Shown here one piece after another: positions 23,510 through 36,084 of a stretch of DNA of 64,000 nt. The stretch is taken from the NCBI GenBank assembly GCA_023525975.1, contig CM042038.1, positions 12,347,272-12,411,271 of the forward strand, read 5' to 3'. The notes under the pieces were generated by a model that had not been told where the DNA came from, ran no database searches, and was given only the letters and a program-made list of their open reading frames with translations. The stretch is from Smallanthus sonchifolius (taxonomy: Eukaryota; Streptophyta; Magnoliopsida; Asterales; Asteraceae). Position numbers and translations under genes: made by a program. Numbering within the stretch: the first letter of the stretch is position 1; each line of letters opens with the position of its first letter.

Positions 23510-24656
23510 TTGATGGCTCTTGAGCGATTGACTCTCTCCCCCGTCGTCCTCCACTCCGTCGCCGACGAAGACCTCAACAAGGCCCCCCGGTTGCCCCGCT
23601 GGACCCGCCAGGAGCTCCTTGTTCTTATCCAAGGCAAGCGGGTCGCCGAGAATCGGGTCCGTCGGGGCCGGAGCGCCGTCCTCGCTTTCGGATCCTCCCA
23701 GGTCGAACCCAAGTGGTCATCCGTATCCTCGTACTGTAAGCGTCACGGGGTTAACCGTGGGCCCGTCCAGTGCCGGAAAAGGTGGAGCAATCTCGCCGGA
23801 GATTTCAAGAAAATTAAGGAATGGGAGTCGCAGATCAAAGAAGAAGCTGAGTCTTTTTGGGTTATGAGAAATGATTTGAGGAGAGAGAGGAAGTTGCCGG
23901 GGTTTTTTGATAGGGAGGTGTATGATATTTTGGACGGTGGAGGACCGGCGGCTGAGGGGGACAGCTCGCTGGTCCTGTCACTGGCGCCGTCGGTGGCGGA
24001 TGAAGCCCAAGGGGAAGGGAAGACGGAGAACGAAGTGGTGTTCGATAGCGGAAAGACATCGGCTGCGGATGACGGGTTGTTTTCGGATGATGCCATGGGC
24101 AGCCCGGAGAAAGATAAGGAAGGTGATCCTACTCCAATATCAGGTATTAGTTTTATACTGTTAATATGAGTTTTGTCACGTCTTATATGTATTATGTAGA
24201 TGTTTGAATTGTTAATTTGCAGCAACACAGTATGAGCCTTCCGATCAAGGGGTTCCACCTCCGGCCGCAGCAGCAGGTAAAGAACCCCCTTTTCCTGCTA
24301 AATCAGTCGGATCATATCTGGGGTACGCTTAACATACAGGGTGTATGTTTAGCCTATCCCAGATGATATTTACAATGTAGTCTAAACTAAGATTGGGGAT
24401 TTTGAATTTTGATGCAGATAAAGAAACAAGCGTGGAAGGAAGGAAGAGGAAGCGAGTAGATGCGGAAGAGGTATCTTTACAGAAACAATTGATTGAAGCA
24501 ATGGAAAGGAATGGGAGATTGCTTAGCTCCCAACTTGAGATTCAGAACACCAACTCGCAGTTGGACAGGGAGCAACGAAAAGATCAGGCAAATAGCCTAT
24601 TTGCGGTACTTAATAAGCTTGCAGACGCAATGGTCAGGATTGCAGATAAGTTGTAG
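23510..24656 (+). CDS. trihelix transcription factor, ASR3-like
   Basis: Nuclear DNA-binding protein of the trihelix family. Arabidopsis ASR3 is a repressor that limits immune gene expression. Three exons, 23510-24143, 24223-24276 and 24418-24656, total 927 nt or 308 residues. Residues about 27-125 form the Myb-like trihelix domain (RLPRWTRQELLVLIQGKR, then CKRHGVNRGPVQCRKRW). The acidic middle holds LVLSLAP, an LxLxL pattern consistent with an EAR repression motif. Exon 3 encodes a basic KRKRV stretch and a C-terminal coiled coil ending NKLADAMVRIADKL, as in ASR3. The start could be 23510 or the next Met codon, 23513. Exon 1 is much more GC-rich than its surroundings. Both introns have GT and AG ends. 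Confidence 0.88.
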
Positions 24657-26334
24657 CCACAGGTTGTTATGTTCTTGTGCATATGATGATTGATATATGT
24701 GGATAAATCACCAGATATGTGTTTTATATTTTCATTGCTTATAGCGGCAGTATAGGTGTTACACACATAATAATATGGTTTTGATTTTGCATCAAAGAAT
24801 GTTATATATAGTTGAGGCTTTATAAAACTCATTCCTTTTTATGGTTGCCATAAACATTTGGCTGTTTTGAATTGATGCACATGTTTCATAATAATATTGA
24901 TTTATGACTCCAAACAACATTGATCTTGATCTTGCTGTGTATTGAAAATATACTCTTAGATTTTGGATGACCTGCTTCTGGTGCATACATGTTGCATCTC
25001 ACTAATTTCACCTCTCTTTTTCCTTGGAATAGAAACTAGTGATGGATTTAGGTAAGTCACCAGATGGTTTCTTAAAGTTGCTCCAATAACTCTAGGAAAA
25101 GGCTTCACCATGCTGAGAACAAGTATATAGTGTGTTCATTTGGGTGGGTCAAACCTTCATCATCATTTCCATTCTTACAAATTGGGTCAAACCTCACACG
25201 TTTTGCCACATCATCACCTTTTCTTTTTAGTACTGATTTGATTCTTATACCATCAAGTTGGATTCTGTTTTTCAGCTTGCCATTGAAGGTTTATCATATA
25301 AAACTAGAAAACTAGCCGACGGACCTTAAACGGTTGAGGCGGTGACATTAATATGGCTAAACTCAAAAATAATATGGTATAAGAATCAAATCAATATTAC
25401 AGCTACTCGGTTGTGGAGATCGAAATATAGATAAAAGACAGTTATATAACGGAACTGATCAGTCAATGCCGGTCTCATTTTTCGCAGTACCAGCACGTTA
25501 CCGTTAGTCGATATAACTCACGACACCTAAAAAATACCCTACATTAAACACGACTCCGACTCCGTTTTCACCGAAATTTATACTGAAACGTTAAGAAACA
25601 AAATTATTTAACGAACAAAAGTTATTAAGGAAAAATCAGATTATATATATATTACAGGGGTAAATATGAAACTTTATAAACTTGAGGGGGTCAAAATGTT
25701 AGTTTATAAAACTAAGGGTGAATTTTACTATTTTTTCAAAGTGAGGAGGGGAACTAGTCGGAGGCTTTACTATAATGGGATATGGTAAATGTACTTGGTG
25801 TATGTTAAACGTAACCCTTTATTGAGTGAATTGTGAAAGATGATATTACTCATTTAATAAGAGAGGCAAATTCAGTAAAAATAACAAGGATTGTGTAAAT
25901 TTAGTAAAACCCTATAAAATTATTCGTTGTAAAAAAAAAGAACTTGTACCAATAAAAGAATTTATAGTATTTATTTGGGTACCCTTTATTAGAATTTCAC
26001 TAGCAAACTAAATTTTAAATTTAAATAGGTTTTTTGGATTGTTAACTTATATTTTAAAGTTTCTAAACTAAATATATCAAACAAATTAAATAACTTTAAT
26101 GAACTAAATGTCATAAAAATATACCTTTTTACCAGTCACCTAAGTTTGCTAAGTAACATACACGAAAGATATATGATTAGAGACTCGTTTTAAGAATGTA
26201 CAAAATAAATATGAAGTTCTTTATATATTACATAAAAATTTAGTGAGACATAAACTAACCTAACTGTTTTAATGTCTCCTATCTTACATTTTTAACGTAT
26301 TATCACAGGCATATTTTAATCAATAAATAATTTG

Positions 26335-26335
<1 letters not shown>
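24657..26335. other. gene-free stretch after the trihelix gene
   Basis: The first 200 bases probably hold the 3' UTR. A GGGTCAAACCT sequence occurs twice, near 25145 and 25182. The region at 25310-25760 looks like degraded repeat DNA but could not be assigned. Nothing else is recognisable. Confidence 0.45.

Positions 26336-26385
<50 letters not shown>
26336..26385. repeat. (TA)n microsatellite
   Basis: About 25 TA units directly abutting the left end of the inverted-repeat element at 26386. Further (TA)n tracts lie at 26850-26889, 28669-28700, 29427-29440 and 30964-30977. Confidence 0.9.
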
Positions 26386-26388
<3 letters not shown>

Positions 26389-26844
26389 GGTTGTGTTCAA
26401 ATCAAAACCCCATTTTCATGTCAAAACCTTAAAAGTTACATCCAATGGTGGATAATAATAAGATTGAACAAGATAATGTCATGTGTCAATCCCATTTTTT
26501 TATATGAAAAGGGCGTCATGGTCATTTAACACACCATACAAAGGGATCAAGAGAAAACCACAAAGTTAGGCGAAAACCAAGAAAACCACTAAAACAATGA
26601 GTCCGCAATTTTTTTGAATTTTTTTGTTTTCTATTTACGTATACGTAACACTATGGGTTACGTATATGTAAACCAATATTTAACTAATTTTTTGGTAAAA
26701 AATTATAATATTACATTGATACTCTTATAAAAAAATAAAAATAAAATAAAATAAAAAATAAATATTATTTTATTATTGGTTAAAATTGGTTTTTTTAGTG
26801 GTTTTCTTGGTTTTCGCCTAACTATTGGTTTTCTCTGGAACCCA

Positions 26845-26849
<5 letters not shown>
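26386..26849. mobile_element. inverted-repeat element A in (TA)n
   Basis: Ends are AGGGTTGTGTTC on the left and the inverse of AGGGTTGGGTTCC on the right. A second internal inverted pair (TTAGGCGAAAACCAAGAAAA near 26568 and its inverse near 26800) is longer. It has no coding capacity and (TA)n lies on both sides, so the TA target cannot be delimited exactly. Confidence 0.55.
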
Positions 26850-26893
<44 letters not shown>

Positions 26894-26959
26894 GCATGTT
26901 CTTTTGAGAACCAACCATATATTGAGAACCGAAAGAACCGCACAAAACGTGTACATATC

Positions 26960-28664
26960 TGTAACATCCCAAAAATAATGAAACGAATAAATATAGTGAG
27001 CCCGGTGATTTAGTTGGAATATTTAAACAAAAAGGGAGCAGGCCTGGGCCCGGCTTCAATAGGCCGAGGGAAGCCCATGCACATAAGAGGCAAGGCAGCC
27101 CTCTTCCCTGCTCATTTCCCCAACTCACGCAGCTTTTAGAGAGAGAAAGGAGAGCTCGGGTCTAGAGAGAGAAAGTGACGGATCAACTCGGGAATTCAGG
27201 AGAACGTTGCTGCTGTTCTCGTGATCATATCCTCTGAATCAGAAATCCAATCCAGGTAACGATTCGATCACATTATGAGTTTTTGTTCGTTTTGGGAGTT
27301 TTCGGGTTTTGGCTAAAAGATAACGATTTTTGCGGATGAAACTTGAAAGTGAACTTAGGTATAGCATCTAGAATGAAAAACGAACGTTTTGATCAAAGAA
27401 AATCTAGATATCGACATGATCAGATTCGCATGCAGAACATTCGGATTTTTGGGGAAGGCGATAAGTGCAGACCCATCAAAACTACTTAGTTTCGATATGT
27501 GCAGACCTATCGAAACTACCCAGTTTCGATATATGCAGGCCCAATCGAAACTACCATAGTTTCGATATGAGCCCCCGATCCGAAGCTAAGATAATACATA
27601 AGTTACTTATCGAAACTACCTATCGAAACTACCTATCGAAACTATCTATCGAAACTACCTATCGAAACTACCAAGTTTCGACAGAAAACAACCTATCGAA
27701 ACTACCAAGTTTCGATATAAGCTAATCAATCGAAACTACTATGTTCAAGCATAGTAATGTCTAGTGTCATCTAGGAGCACCATCTTATGTGTATGACTTT
27801 ATTATACAGATCGTGAGTGACATTAGTGAAGCCCAGTAGCCAGCTTAGTGTATTACAGAAACTACTCATCAGGTGAGTTCTATGTGCCCCTTCTATGTTA
27901 TGTGCAAATGTTTTCAAATGTTTTGGGGCTGAGATGTATACACTAAGTGAATAAATGTTATGAATGTCAATGTGATCATATGTGTTATACAAGTATATAT
28001 ATATATATACCTATACATGAAAGAGAAATTATGAATAAAGAATGAAAAGCATGATTATAAAGAATGAATGAAAGTATAACACAATATGAAAGAATGAAAT
28101 CCTGCTTTATATCCATGTATATATTGCTTGCAAAGAATGAAATGAATGAATGGCATAACATGTGAGAATGAAATCCTGCTTTATATCAATGTATATATTG
28201 CTTGCCAAGTACAGAAAATGTTATGGACGCTTCGATGATAACGGCTACTTCGGTAGACGGACGACCATGTGATTATTTTACAACCGGGACAAGTGCGTTC
28301 CTTAATCAGCTAGGACGTACGATTGCCATTAATGGACGGTCGAAGCAATTGGCATGTTATAGTAGAACGGTTGTATAAATAATAGTCGCATGGGAAACGG
28401 ATACCTTCGGGTAGACGGGCGAATTACGGCCTACGACGGTAGGACGTTTGTAAGTCATGACGGACGGACAAAGGTTGCCGGACGGTTGTAAGAATAAAAT
28501 GACGGACGGCACTTGTTGCCGGACGGTTGTAAGTATAGGTGGGCCATGACAATGGACCACGGCGATTGTCTTTGTGACATTCGTAAGCAAATGACGGGTT
28601 GATCACCCTTATATAGTATGACCCATGAAAGTAAAGAAAGAAAGAAAAGAAAGAAAAGGGTGAA

Positions 28665-28704
<40 letters not shown>

Positions 28705-29103
28705 CACAAAGATACAGAAAAGAAAGATGAAAGAAAGACAAAAGTTCTGAATACGTATTTATATGAATGACTATACAGTAATGCATACTTATAAAGTAAA
28801 GAAAAGAATGTTTATATCAAATCGCATTAAACTAGAACTCACCAGCGTTAGCTGACTTTTAGTATACATTTCAGGTAAAGGAAGATAAGGTCGTGCGATG
28901 GCGTGGAGGTTACCCGGCACGAGACTGACATCCCTCTTTTGTTTTATATGTCTTCGAACAATGTTATGTTTTTAATTGTAAAGACTTCCGCTGTTATGAT
29001 TATGTAATTGGATGACGAATGTTTTTAATATAAATTCAGTATTTTATGACTATGTTTATGAGTAAATCCAACAAGTGAGGTTACCCGGGAAAGGGGTCTT
29101 ACA
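26960..29103 (+). mobile_element. solo LTR, Ty3/gypsy-like
   Basis: 2144 bp from TGTAACATCCC to GGGGTCTTACA, with the perfect 5-bp target duplication ATATC at 26955-26959 and 29104-29108. There is no gag-pol sequence, so this is a single LTR left by recombination. It contains a tandem array at 27470-27740, a GACGG/TTGCCGGACGG-rich zone at 28240-28550 and an internal (TA)n tract near 28670. The GGGCTG...GTATAC block near 27925 is shared with antisense LTR fragments at about 850 and 22390. Confidence 0.85.
27470..27740. repeat. tandem and inverted array of TATCGAAACTACC units
   Basis: More than ten copies of ATCGAAACTA(C) occur at short, irregular spacing. About half are followed by GTTTCGATA, the inverse, so many small dyads form. 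The densest part is 27608-27680. The array lies within the solo LTR. Confidence 0.8.
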
Positions 29104-29440
29104 ATATCGCTTTAGTGAAAAAAGTAAAATTCAACAACAATGCTTTATTTATCTCTTCCCACTCTTAGTTTGAGTTTATCTCCTCTCTCCTGAATTTTTT
29201 TAAAAAAAGTATAAAATTATGCATATATGCATTCATTTGTGCATATAGTGTGAGTGCATATACGCATTTAAAAAAACGACTATAAATTCGAGGTCTTTTA
29301 AAACCAAACCTTAAACATATTGAAATGTACATGAATTCTAGTCAATTTATATTATAAATAGAGGAAGAGTTAATGCGGTTCTCACAGTTCTTAACATATT
29401 GTTGGTTTTCAAAAGAACATACCCCTATATATATATATAT

Positions 29441-30963
29441 AGGGAGAGGTTCATATCAAAACTCACTTTTCATTTAAAAACCTTAAAACTCAATCTCAAT
29501 GGTTGATGATCTTTATCGTTCATGATCATATGATCTTGAATAAATGAGCTAATTAAAATAAATGCTAGAAATTTAACTTTGCGTAAAAGGGTATTATAGT
29601 CAAAATATAACCCTAAAAACCCAAATCACACACTTTTAGATTTGTAATGATTCAGGTGGAAATAAACCATCAACAAGACTTGGATGTTTTTCTGTTGGTA
29701 GATCTTGGTGGCAGTGATGAAGGACCGGGTATGTGTTAAGGTTTCTATTTTTTAGTTTGGTAAAGTTACTCTCTTTTTGTAGTGTTTCTTAATTAATGTT
29801 TGAATTCTTAAATTGGATTTATGTTGCAATGATTTGGTGTCTCAAATTGTGAATTTAGTTGTTGTGATTTGGTGATTCAATTTTGATTTGTGATTTTTCT
29901 TTTCGACGTCCCAGGAGACCTATTTTTTTTGTTTTTGTCTTATTTGCATTGTGATTAGCTTACAGCTCCTTTTAAGTACAAATGATTGAAATATTTTTCC
30001 ACCACTTCTTTGAAAAGTAAATACTAATTCTTTAAATAACAGGGTAATATGATATCTTGATCATTCTCTGATTACTGTTATACCAACTTGGAGAATTGGG
30101 TATCAGGTGGTAAATGTTATACTGACCCATATGAAAATTGAAATCCTCACAAACTGTGATTATTCTGATCACATCCAACGGCTGGTATTGGTAGGTTTTA
30201 TTTTTTTATAAATTTTAAATCCCTAAAAATTTGACCATTTTTGTGACATTTTTACTCTTTCTTCCTCATCTAATATGTTATAACGCGAATGCAGTTTTTT
30301 GTTGTTTTTGTTCGTGACACTAATGTAACTAGGTTATTACAATAATGTAATCATTTGTTTACAATGATGTAATTACGAAGACCTTAAATTTTTTAAATGT
30401 AATTAGAGTATTAAAGCAATGTTGTGGTGGTAAATGGCGTCTGATTTAATTCATGTTCCTTACACCAGTGTAACTGTTAGCTACATTAATGTAATTTAAA
30501 GACGTTTGATTTACACCGGTGTATCTAGTAGTTATAGTGATATTATACCATGTTCGTTACACCAATGTAAATGTTTGTTACATTAATGTAATAAAAGATG
30601 TTCGAAAAAAAAAATTCAAGACTTATAATGGAATTAAAAAGAAAAATGTGATGAGTTTAATGGTATAATTTTTATAAAAAAATAACAAAGTATAAAAAAG
30701 TTATGAAGGTTTTTTAAAAAATGGGAAGAATCTAAAAAAAAAGTAAATGAATGGTATTTTAAATGTGACACTTGTCAGCTTCATATTAAATCTGTCTTTT
30801 TGATGGTGAGTAAAAAGTCTGATTTACCCTTCTAGTCTTTTTTTATTAAAAAAATATAGGTGACACATGTCACCATCTTATTACATCAAAATAATCATCC
30901 ACCATTGAGATAAGGTTTTAGGGTTTTCACATGAGGAGTGAATTTTGATAGGAACCACACCCT
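29441..30963. mobile_element. inverted-repeat element C in (TA)n, 1.5 kb
   Basis: Terminal inverted repeats of about 69 bp: left AGGGAGAGGTTCATATCAAA, right inverse AGGGTGTGGTTCCTATCAAA, both running into a CTCAATGGT(T/G)GATGA block. (TA)n abuts both ends. Between 30310 and 30600 there are several dyads of the form TTACAyyrrTGTAA. No coding region is present. Confidence 0.65.
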
Positions 30964-31011
30964 ATATATATATATATTAAACGACGATTCACACGTACGT
31001 CTACTTCTACT

Positions 31012-31703
31012 TAGAGGTGCACAAAACGTTTTTTTCAACCGGAACCGGTTCAACCCGCCCCGAACCGGTTTGGTCAACAAATAGTCAAACCCGGTTTGGC
31101 CATAAACCGGTTCTCAACACAAAAAATCCAATCCTATCAAACCGGTTAGGGTATGGTTAAAACCGGTTTGAGGGTTAAATCGGTTTCTAATTAAAAAATC
31201 AAATAAATTCAATATATTCAATAAAAATAAAAAAAAGTATATAACAAATATAAAACATAAAGTTCAGCGTTTATTGATAATTGAAAAGTTCGTAAATTAC
31301 AAAATATTACGAGATAAAATTATAAAACTGGAAAACATTACAAATGACGATATATATTTGAGTGTTTAAAGAGTGGTTTTAGAGATTAGAGAGTGTAGAG
31401 AGAGGTGTGATCAACCCTAAACACCACCTACGTATTTATAGTGTTTTAAGGGTGAAAAAAAAGGCCAAAAAACGGTCAAAAGGGTCCAAACGGCTATAAA
31501 GCCGCTATATAACGGCTATAAATCTTCCAGCGCAGTCACCGGTTTGAACCGGTTTGGGAGAACCGGTCCGTAACCCCGTCGGCTTCAGAATATGGCAAAC
31601 CGGTTTGTAACCGCCGGTTTCAATCGTGTTTGAACCTGTTTAGGGTGAAACGGCTTAGTGCGAACCGGTTTGAAAATTCAAACCGGTTTTTTGCCCATCT
31701 CTA
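31012..31703. mobile_element. non-autonomous hAT-like element, AACCGG-rich
   Basis: Ends TAGAGGTGCAC and GCCCATCTCTA fit the hAT terminal pattern. A perfect 8-bp target duplication, CTTCTACT, lies at 31004-31011 and 31704-31711. Both subterminal regions are packed with AACCGG and ACCGGTT motifs, probably transposase-binding repeats. There is no transposase. Confidence 0.8.
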
Positions 31704-32728
31704 CTTCTACTCCTAAACTATACTATTTCAGAATTTAAACCCGTGTTTTCTTTAAAGAGTCTCTGACTTCTACCATTGTTCTATAACTCAAGTCGTGTTC
31801 AATATTTGGTTTCAAACCGATTAAACCGATAACTGAATCGAAACCGAAACCATTTAAAACTGAACCGAATTACATATTTGGATTTCGGTTTGGTTCAAAT
31901 TGAAAATCGAATATGTAATTTGGTTTGGTTTAGGTTTCAGAATTTTGAATTCGATTTGAATAGAAAAACAAACCGAATTAGGTTATATCACTATTTTAAT
32001 CCATATTTATAGTTAACCGAATTCATTTATATCAATAACCAATATCTATATATGGATTATAAATCATTATTTGTAATTATAAAGTGATTTTAGGTTTGGA
32101 TTAGGTTTTCATGAATTAAGTTCGGTTCAGATTGTGGTTCCAACGAAAAAAATAATCAAGCCGAAGAACCCAAATAAAATAAATCAAAAAAACCGTAACA
32201 CGAACCGATTGAACACGAAGTTCTGAACTCTAAGTGGTTAATAATTTTGTTATATAAACTGGTAAAGAAAATGTTAGTTTGGTGCATATGTTTTGGTATT
32301 GTAGAGTAGACTAGAGGTGTAGAGGCAACGCATTCCTATGAGCGGTCCTTATCTGTCTCCTTCTTTTTCACCTCTCTTTTGTCAATTCTCATCATTTCGT
32401 TACTTTTCTTATTTCTTTAAATATACATATAAAAAAAAGTAATAATTAGGTAATCAACTAATGATGTTGCTCACTCTGCCTTTAATCACCTCCCCCATCA
32501 CTACCACTCTTTTTATATTTTGGCAATCTAAGAACTTATATATAAGTTATGGGTCTTTTCACACCTAAGCAACATATATGTTATATACAAAAAGTTGTCG
32601 TGTCTAGTCTTCAGGAATAACAATGTGGGTTTCTCATTCAAAACGTTCATCTTCATATACACTTGACATTCATGTTTCTTAGGAATTATTTCCCTTATAT
32701 TGATGTCTTCTTGGCAAACAATGATGTG
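31704..32728. other. gene-free stretch with AACCGA-type repeat DNA
   Basis: From about 31790 to 32220 many GGTTT, AACCGA and GGTTTGG motifs occur in both orientations, suggesting another old element of the same style, but no termini or target duplication could be fixed. The rest is AT-rich without recognisable features. Confidence 0.35.
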
Positions 32729-33321
32729 TAGGGCTGTAAACGAACCGAACGAATCTTTATTGTGTTTGTTCGTTTAACATTTAACTTGTTCATGAACGGT
32801 TCACGAACACAAGCCGAACGAAATTTCATGTTCGTGTTTGTTCATTAAGGAAATGGACTTGTTCACGAACGGTTCACGAGCGAAACCGAATGAAGCCTTG
32901 TTTGAGACTTTTGATGTTAACCCTAATGTCTTCCAAAATGAACATTTAATAAGATCATTTTAATATCAAGTTTTATGTACATCTATCGAATTTACTTTAC
33001 TTAGTTAATTGTTAGGGTAAAAAATATAATAAAAAAATAAAGAATATAAAAGGTTTAGATAATATAAAATAGAAATATACAAAAATCTTTAATGAACAAC
33101 ATAAACAAATGAACACGAACATAAACGAACGAACGTAAATAAACGAACATTCACGGACACAATTGAACGAACGAGATCTCTGTTAATGTTCGTACATTTA
33201 GTTAATCGGACGAAATTCCTTGTTCATGTTCGTTTATTTATTAAACGAACGAACATAAACGAACTTTCCACCGAACGGTTCTCGAACTGTTCGCTGAACG
33301 TCCGGTTCGTTTACAGCCCTA
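32729..33321. mobile_element. non-autonomous hAT-like element, CGAACG-rich
   Basis: Ends TAGGGCTGTAAACGAACC and GGTTCGTTTACAGCCCTA are near-perfect inverse copies. The 8-bp target duplication ATGATGTG lies at 32721-32728 and 33322-33329. The ends are filled with GTTCGTTTA and CGAACG motifs in both orientations. There is no transposase. Confidence 0.85.
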
Positions 33322-33936
33322 ATGATGTGTGCTCATCCATTCATGCATTGATTGTGAAATCTTCGTAGAAATTAGTAATACACCATTAAATATTTTATTT
33401 ATTGTGGTAGTGATTAGTAAACAATTCTCTTACACGTGTTCAAGTAGTCAATTGATGTCACAATTCTCTTACACGAGTTCAAGTAGCAAACCAATCTCAT
33501 GCTTTTCACCACACACGCACCGTACGGCGTACGCACACAGTGAAGGGGGAATGTCCCCTCTAGAAGCCCAAGGCCCGCCAGAGAGGCCCATAGAAGAAGC
33601 AGTTAGGACAGATGGCAGCAGACTATTGGCCAGATCGGTTCCTACCAATAAGAAGGCAGAATTCCTATTGCGTGACATACGATACTAACCCCATTAAACA
33701 ATTCTGTTAAATAAATGGGTATTTTGGTCTATAGACCAGATTTTGTAACTGGATTTTTTAATAGAATTAAAAGATTGCCTTTTTAGTAGACCAAAATGTT
33801 AGGTTGGACTTTAATTGTGTTACGAAAATAAAAGACTAAAAAAAGTTAAATTTAAATTTTTAGACTAAAATAATTATTTGTGTCAAACCATATGGCTTAA
33901 AAACCGTATTTAACTCTTTATCTTAAACCCAACAAT
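33322..33936. other. gene-free stretch
   Basis: A short tandem duplication of CAATTCTCTTACACG(T/A)GTTC occurs near 33422 and 33462. The open frames at 33329-33688 show no recognisable domain. A GC-richer patch at 33520-33640 is unassigned. Confidence 0.35.
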
Positions 33937-34435
33937 TAGGGATGGCAAAATAACTCGAGTGCGACGGGTATACCCGAAACCTGAAACATCCGGGACGGGT
34001 ATAGCCGAAACCCGACGGGTATGGGATTAGGTGATACCCGACCCGATTACCCGAAACCACATACTCGTTTACCCAAACCATATACCTGAAATTTTTTAAT
34101 TTTAACTTTCTTTTGACACATGCTTATTGATGTTTCATTTTAGTAGGTTTATTATGTGGAAAATCAATTTTTTTTTGAATTATGTATTTATAAATATAAA
34201 AAATAGAGTCATAGAAAAGTACACGACACATACCTGACGGGTATTGTCCGATACCTGCAAAATAGTCCGATACCCGTTACTAACGGGTGTGCCTGGTACC
34301 CATGTGCATATACCCGATACCCGTTGGGTAATTACCAGACACAACCCGAAGGGTAATGGGCTGGATATGAGACATGATTTTACAACCAAGTATGAGTTTG
34401 AGATTACCTATACCCGACCTTAACCCTGCCCTACC
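33937..34435. mobile_element. probable hAT-like element, ACCCG/GGGTA-rich
   Basis: The left end TAGGGATGGCAAAA fits hAT termini. The following 150 bp and the last 180 bp are packed with ACCCGA and GGGTAT motifs. The right end near CCCTGCCCTACC is not exact and no 8-bp duplication was found, so it may be truncated. Confidence 0.5.
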
Positions 34436-36084
34436 TATCATACAGGAAAAGTGATATCTTAAAACCAATTACTAAAACTATAATATTTACCATAAAACCA
34501 AATTATCAAATTTGGATGCAAGCTAATAAATTAAAAACTCAATTTAAATGTGAATAGGTAAGACACATGTGAAGTGTATGACCAACCAAAAGTGTTATAA
34601 GGAGAGTGTCAAGAGACAAAAGATCTTCTTTTAGAAAAGGGTTTCAGAATAAGAAAAAAAGTGTAAACTAATTTATTTGTACGTTAATTTTGTTTGTCAC
34701 ACCAAACTGATTAAAATGTTTGAAAAAATTAGAAAAAAAGAATTAAAAAATAAGAAATGAAAAATGAAATTGTGGTGAGATGATGATATTGATTATTGAA
34801 TATCAAGAGGGGTAATGTGAGTGGACCTAGTTGTTTTTAATGTGTATTGTCTTCTTCTTTCTCTATGATGGTCCATATTTAATAACTCTAATTCTATCTA
34901 TCTAATCATAATGCTTACAACTCCACCCTTTTCTCCCATTTCCAAATATTCAAATTTATATTTGTTTTATCTTTAGAAAAATAAATATATTAGAATTATA
35001 TGGTCCAGATGTCAATGACTACTTTTTAAGTATACAGACCGTATTTGGCAATTTTGAATAATTGTATCGTGTATTTTTAGACACAATATTGGTGACTGAA
35101 TGTATCTGATGTGACATGTCTGGTCGTTGTCAATTTAATTTTTCAGGTAAACGACTCATATTGATGCTATACGAGTCGTGTAGAAGGTGCCAAAAGAACA
35201 TTTTGGGTGTACTAATAATAGCCCTATTTTTAAAGGTTCCCGCAATAAATACATCCGTCATCAAAAAATTAAGTGACGTTATCATACATGTCGTATAGTT
35301 AGTGAAAAAAGATTATATGACCCGTATATCATTTGTTAGTGGTCATACCAGTCGTATCTATGTAAGTTAGAAAACTATGCAGTTCTATTATGAAGCATGT
35401 ATAGCGTCTGTCAGCGGTGTACGTTATCATATCAGTCGCTTCTGTATCAATAAAAAAGCCACTCAACCCGTATAAGAGAAAAACACAATTCATATAACAA
35501 CAATGAAAAAAATCACAACTTGGTGTCTGAGTATATCTCTGATTTTAAAAAAATAAAAATAAAAGAAAGAAAGAGATGAATAAAGGTAAGGAACACCGTA
35601 GAAAAAGCAAAGAGTGTGAGTGACTGTGTTTCTTTTTCTTTTATTTTTAAATTTTAATAAGCATAATCAAATGTCTGTCTTAGGTTACACACAATACAAA
35701 CACATGGGTTGGGTTCATGTAGTTCCATGAATTCTTAAATCTGATTTCATTCGCATTCTGCTTCCAATTAAAAACATCCGCATAATTGTGTTTTTCTTTC
35801 ACTCCCCCCTTCTCTAGGGTTTTGTTTTGGTTTTGGGTTTTCCTTTTTCTTCACTACATTCTCTCCTCCATCTGCTTTTCTTTAGGGTTCCGTACACACC
35901 CACAATTACAGACATCTTTTCCGCCTTCAATCTCGTTGTGATCCAAACGCAGATCGCTCAACAATGAAACATCTTTCTTGGGTTTTACACAGTTATCTTG
36001 GCGGTTTAACTCTTCAAAGATCAACCATTTTTCTAGTGTGAATCAAATCAAGATTGGATTTTTTTGTATCTTTTACTTACAATC
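34436..36084. other. upstream region of the VAN3-like gene
   Basis: AT-rich DNA with no recognisable gene. The stretch 35790-36080 is pyrimidine-rich (CTTCTCTAGGGTTTT-type), as is common for plant 5' UTRs, and probably contains the transcription start and leader of the gene starting at 36085. Confidence 0.4.

Larger units (their letters stand above)
26890..29426. mobile_element. inverted-repeat element B in (TA)n, split by a solo LTR
   Basis: Left end AGGGGCATGTTCTTTTGAGA and right end inverse AGGGGTATGTTCTTTTGAAA form terminal inverted repeats of at least 27 bp, followed on both sides by GAGAACCG-type sequence. (TA)n tracts abut both ends. The solo LTR at 26960-29103 lies inside, so the original element was about 390 bp. 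Confidence 0.65.

Noticed and set aside
27470..27740. CRISPR-like array
   Set aside because: Units are short, irregular and in both orientations, in a plant LTR. There are no constant-length spacers and the genome is eukaryotic.
33329..33688. 119-residue open frame
   Set aside because: No domain, unusual composition for a gene, adjacent to transposable elements, and overlapped by an antisense frame of similar length.
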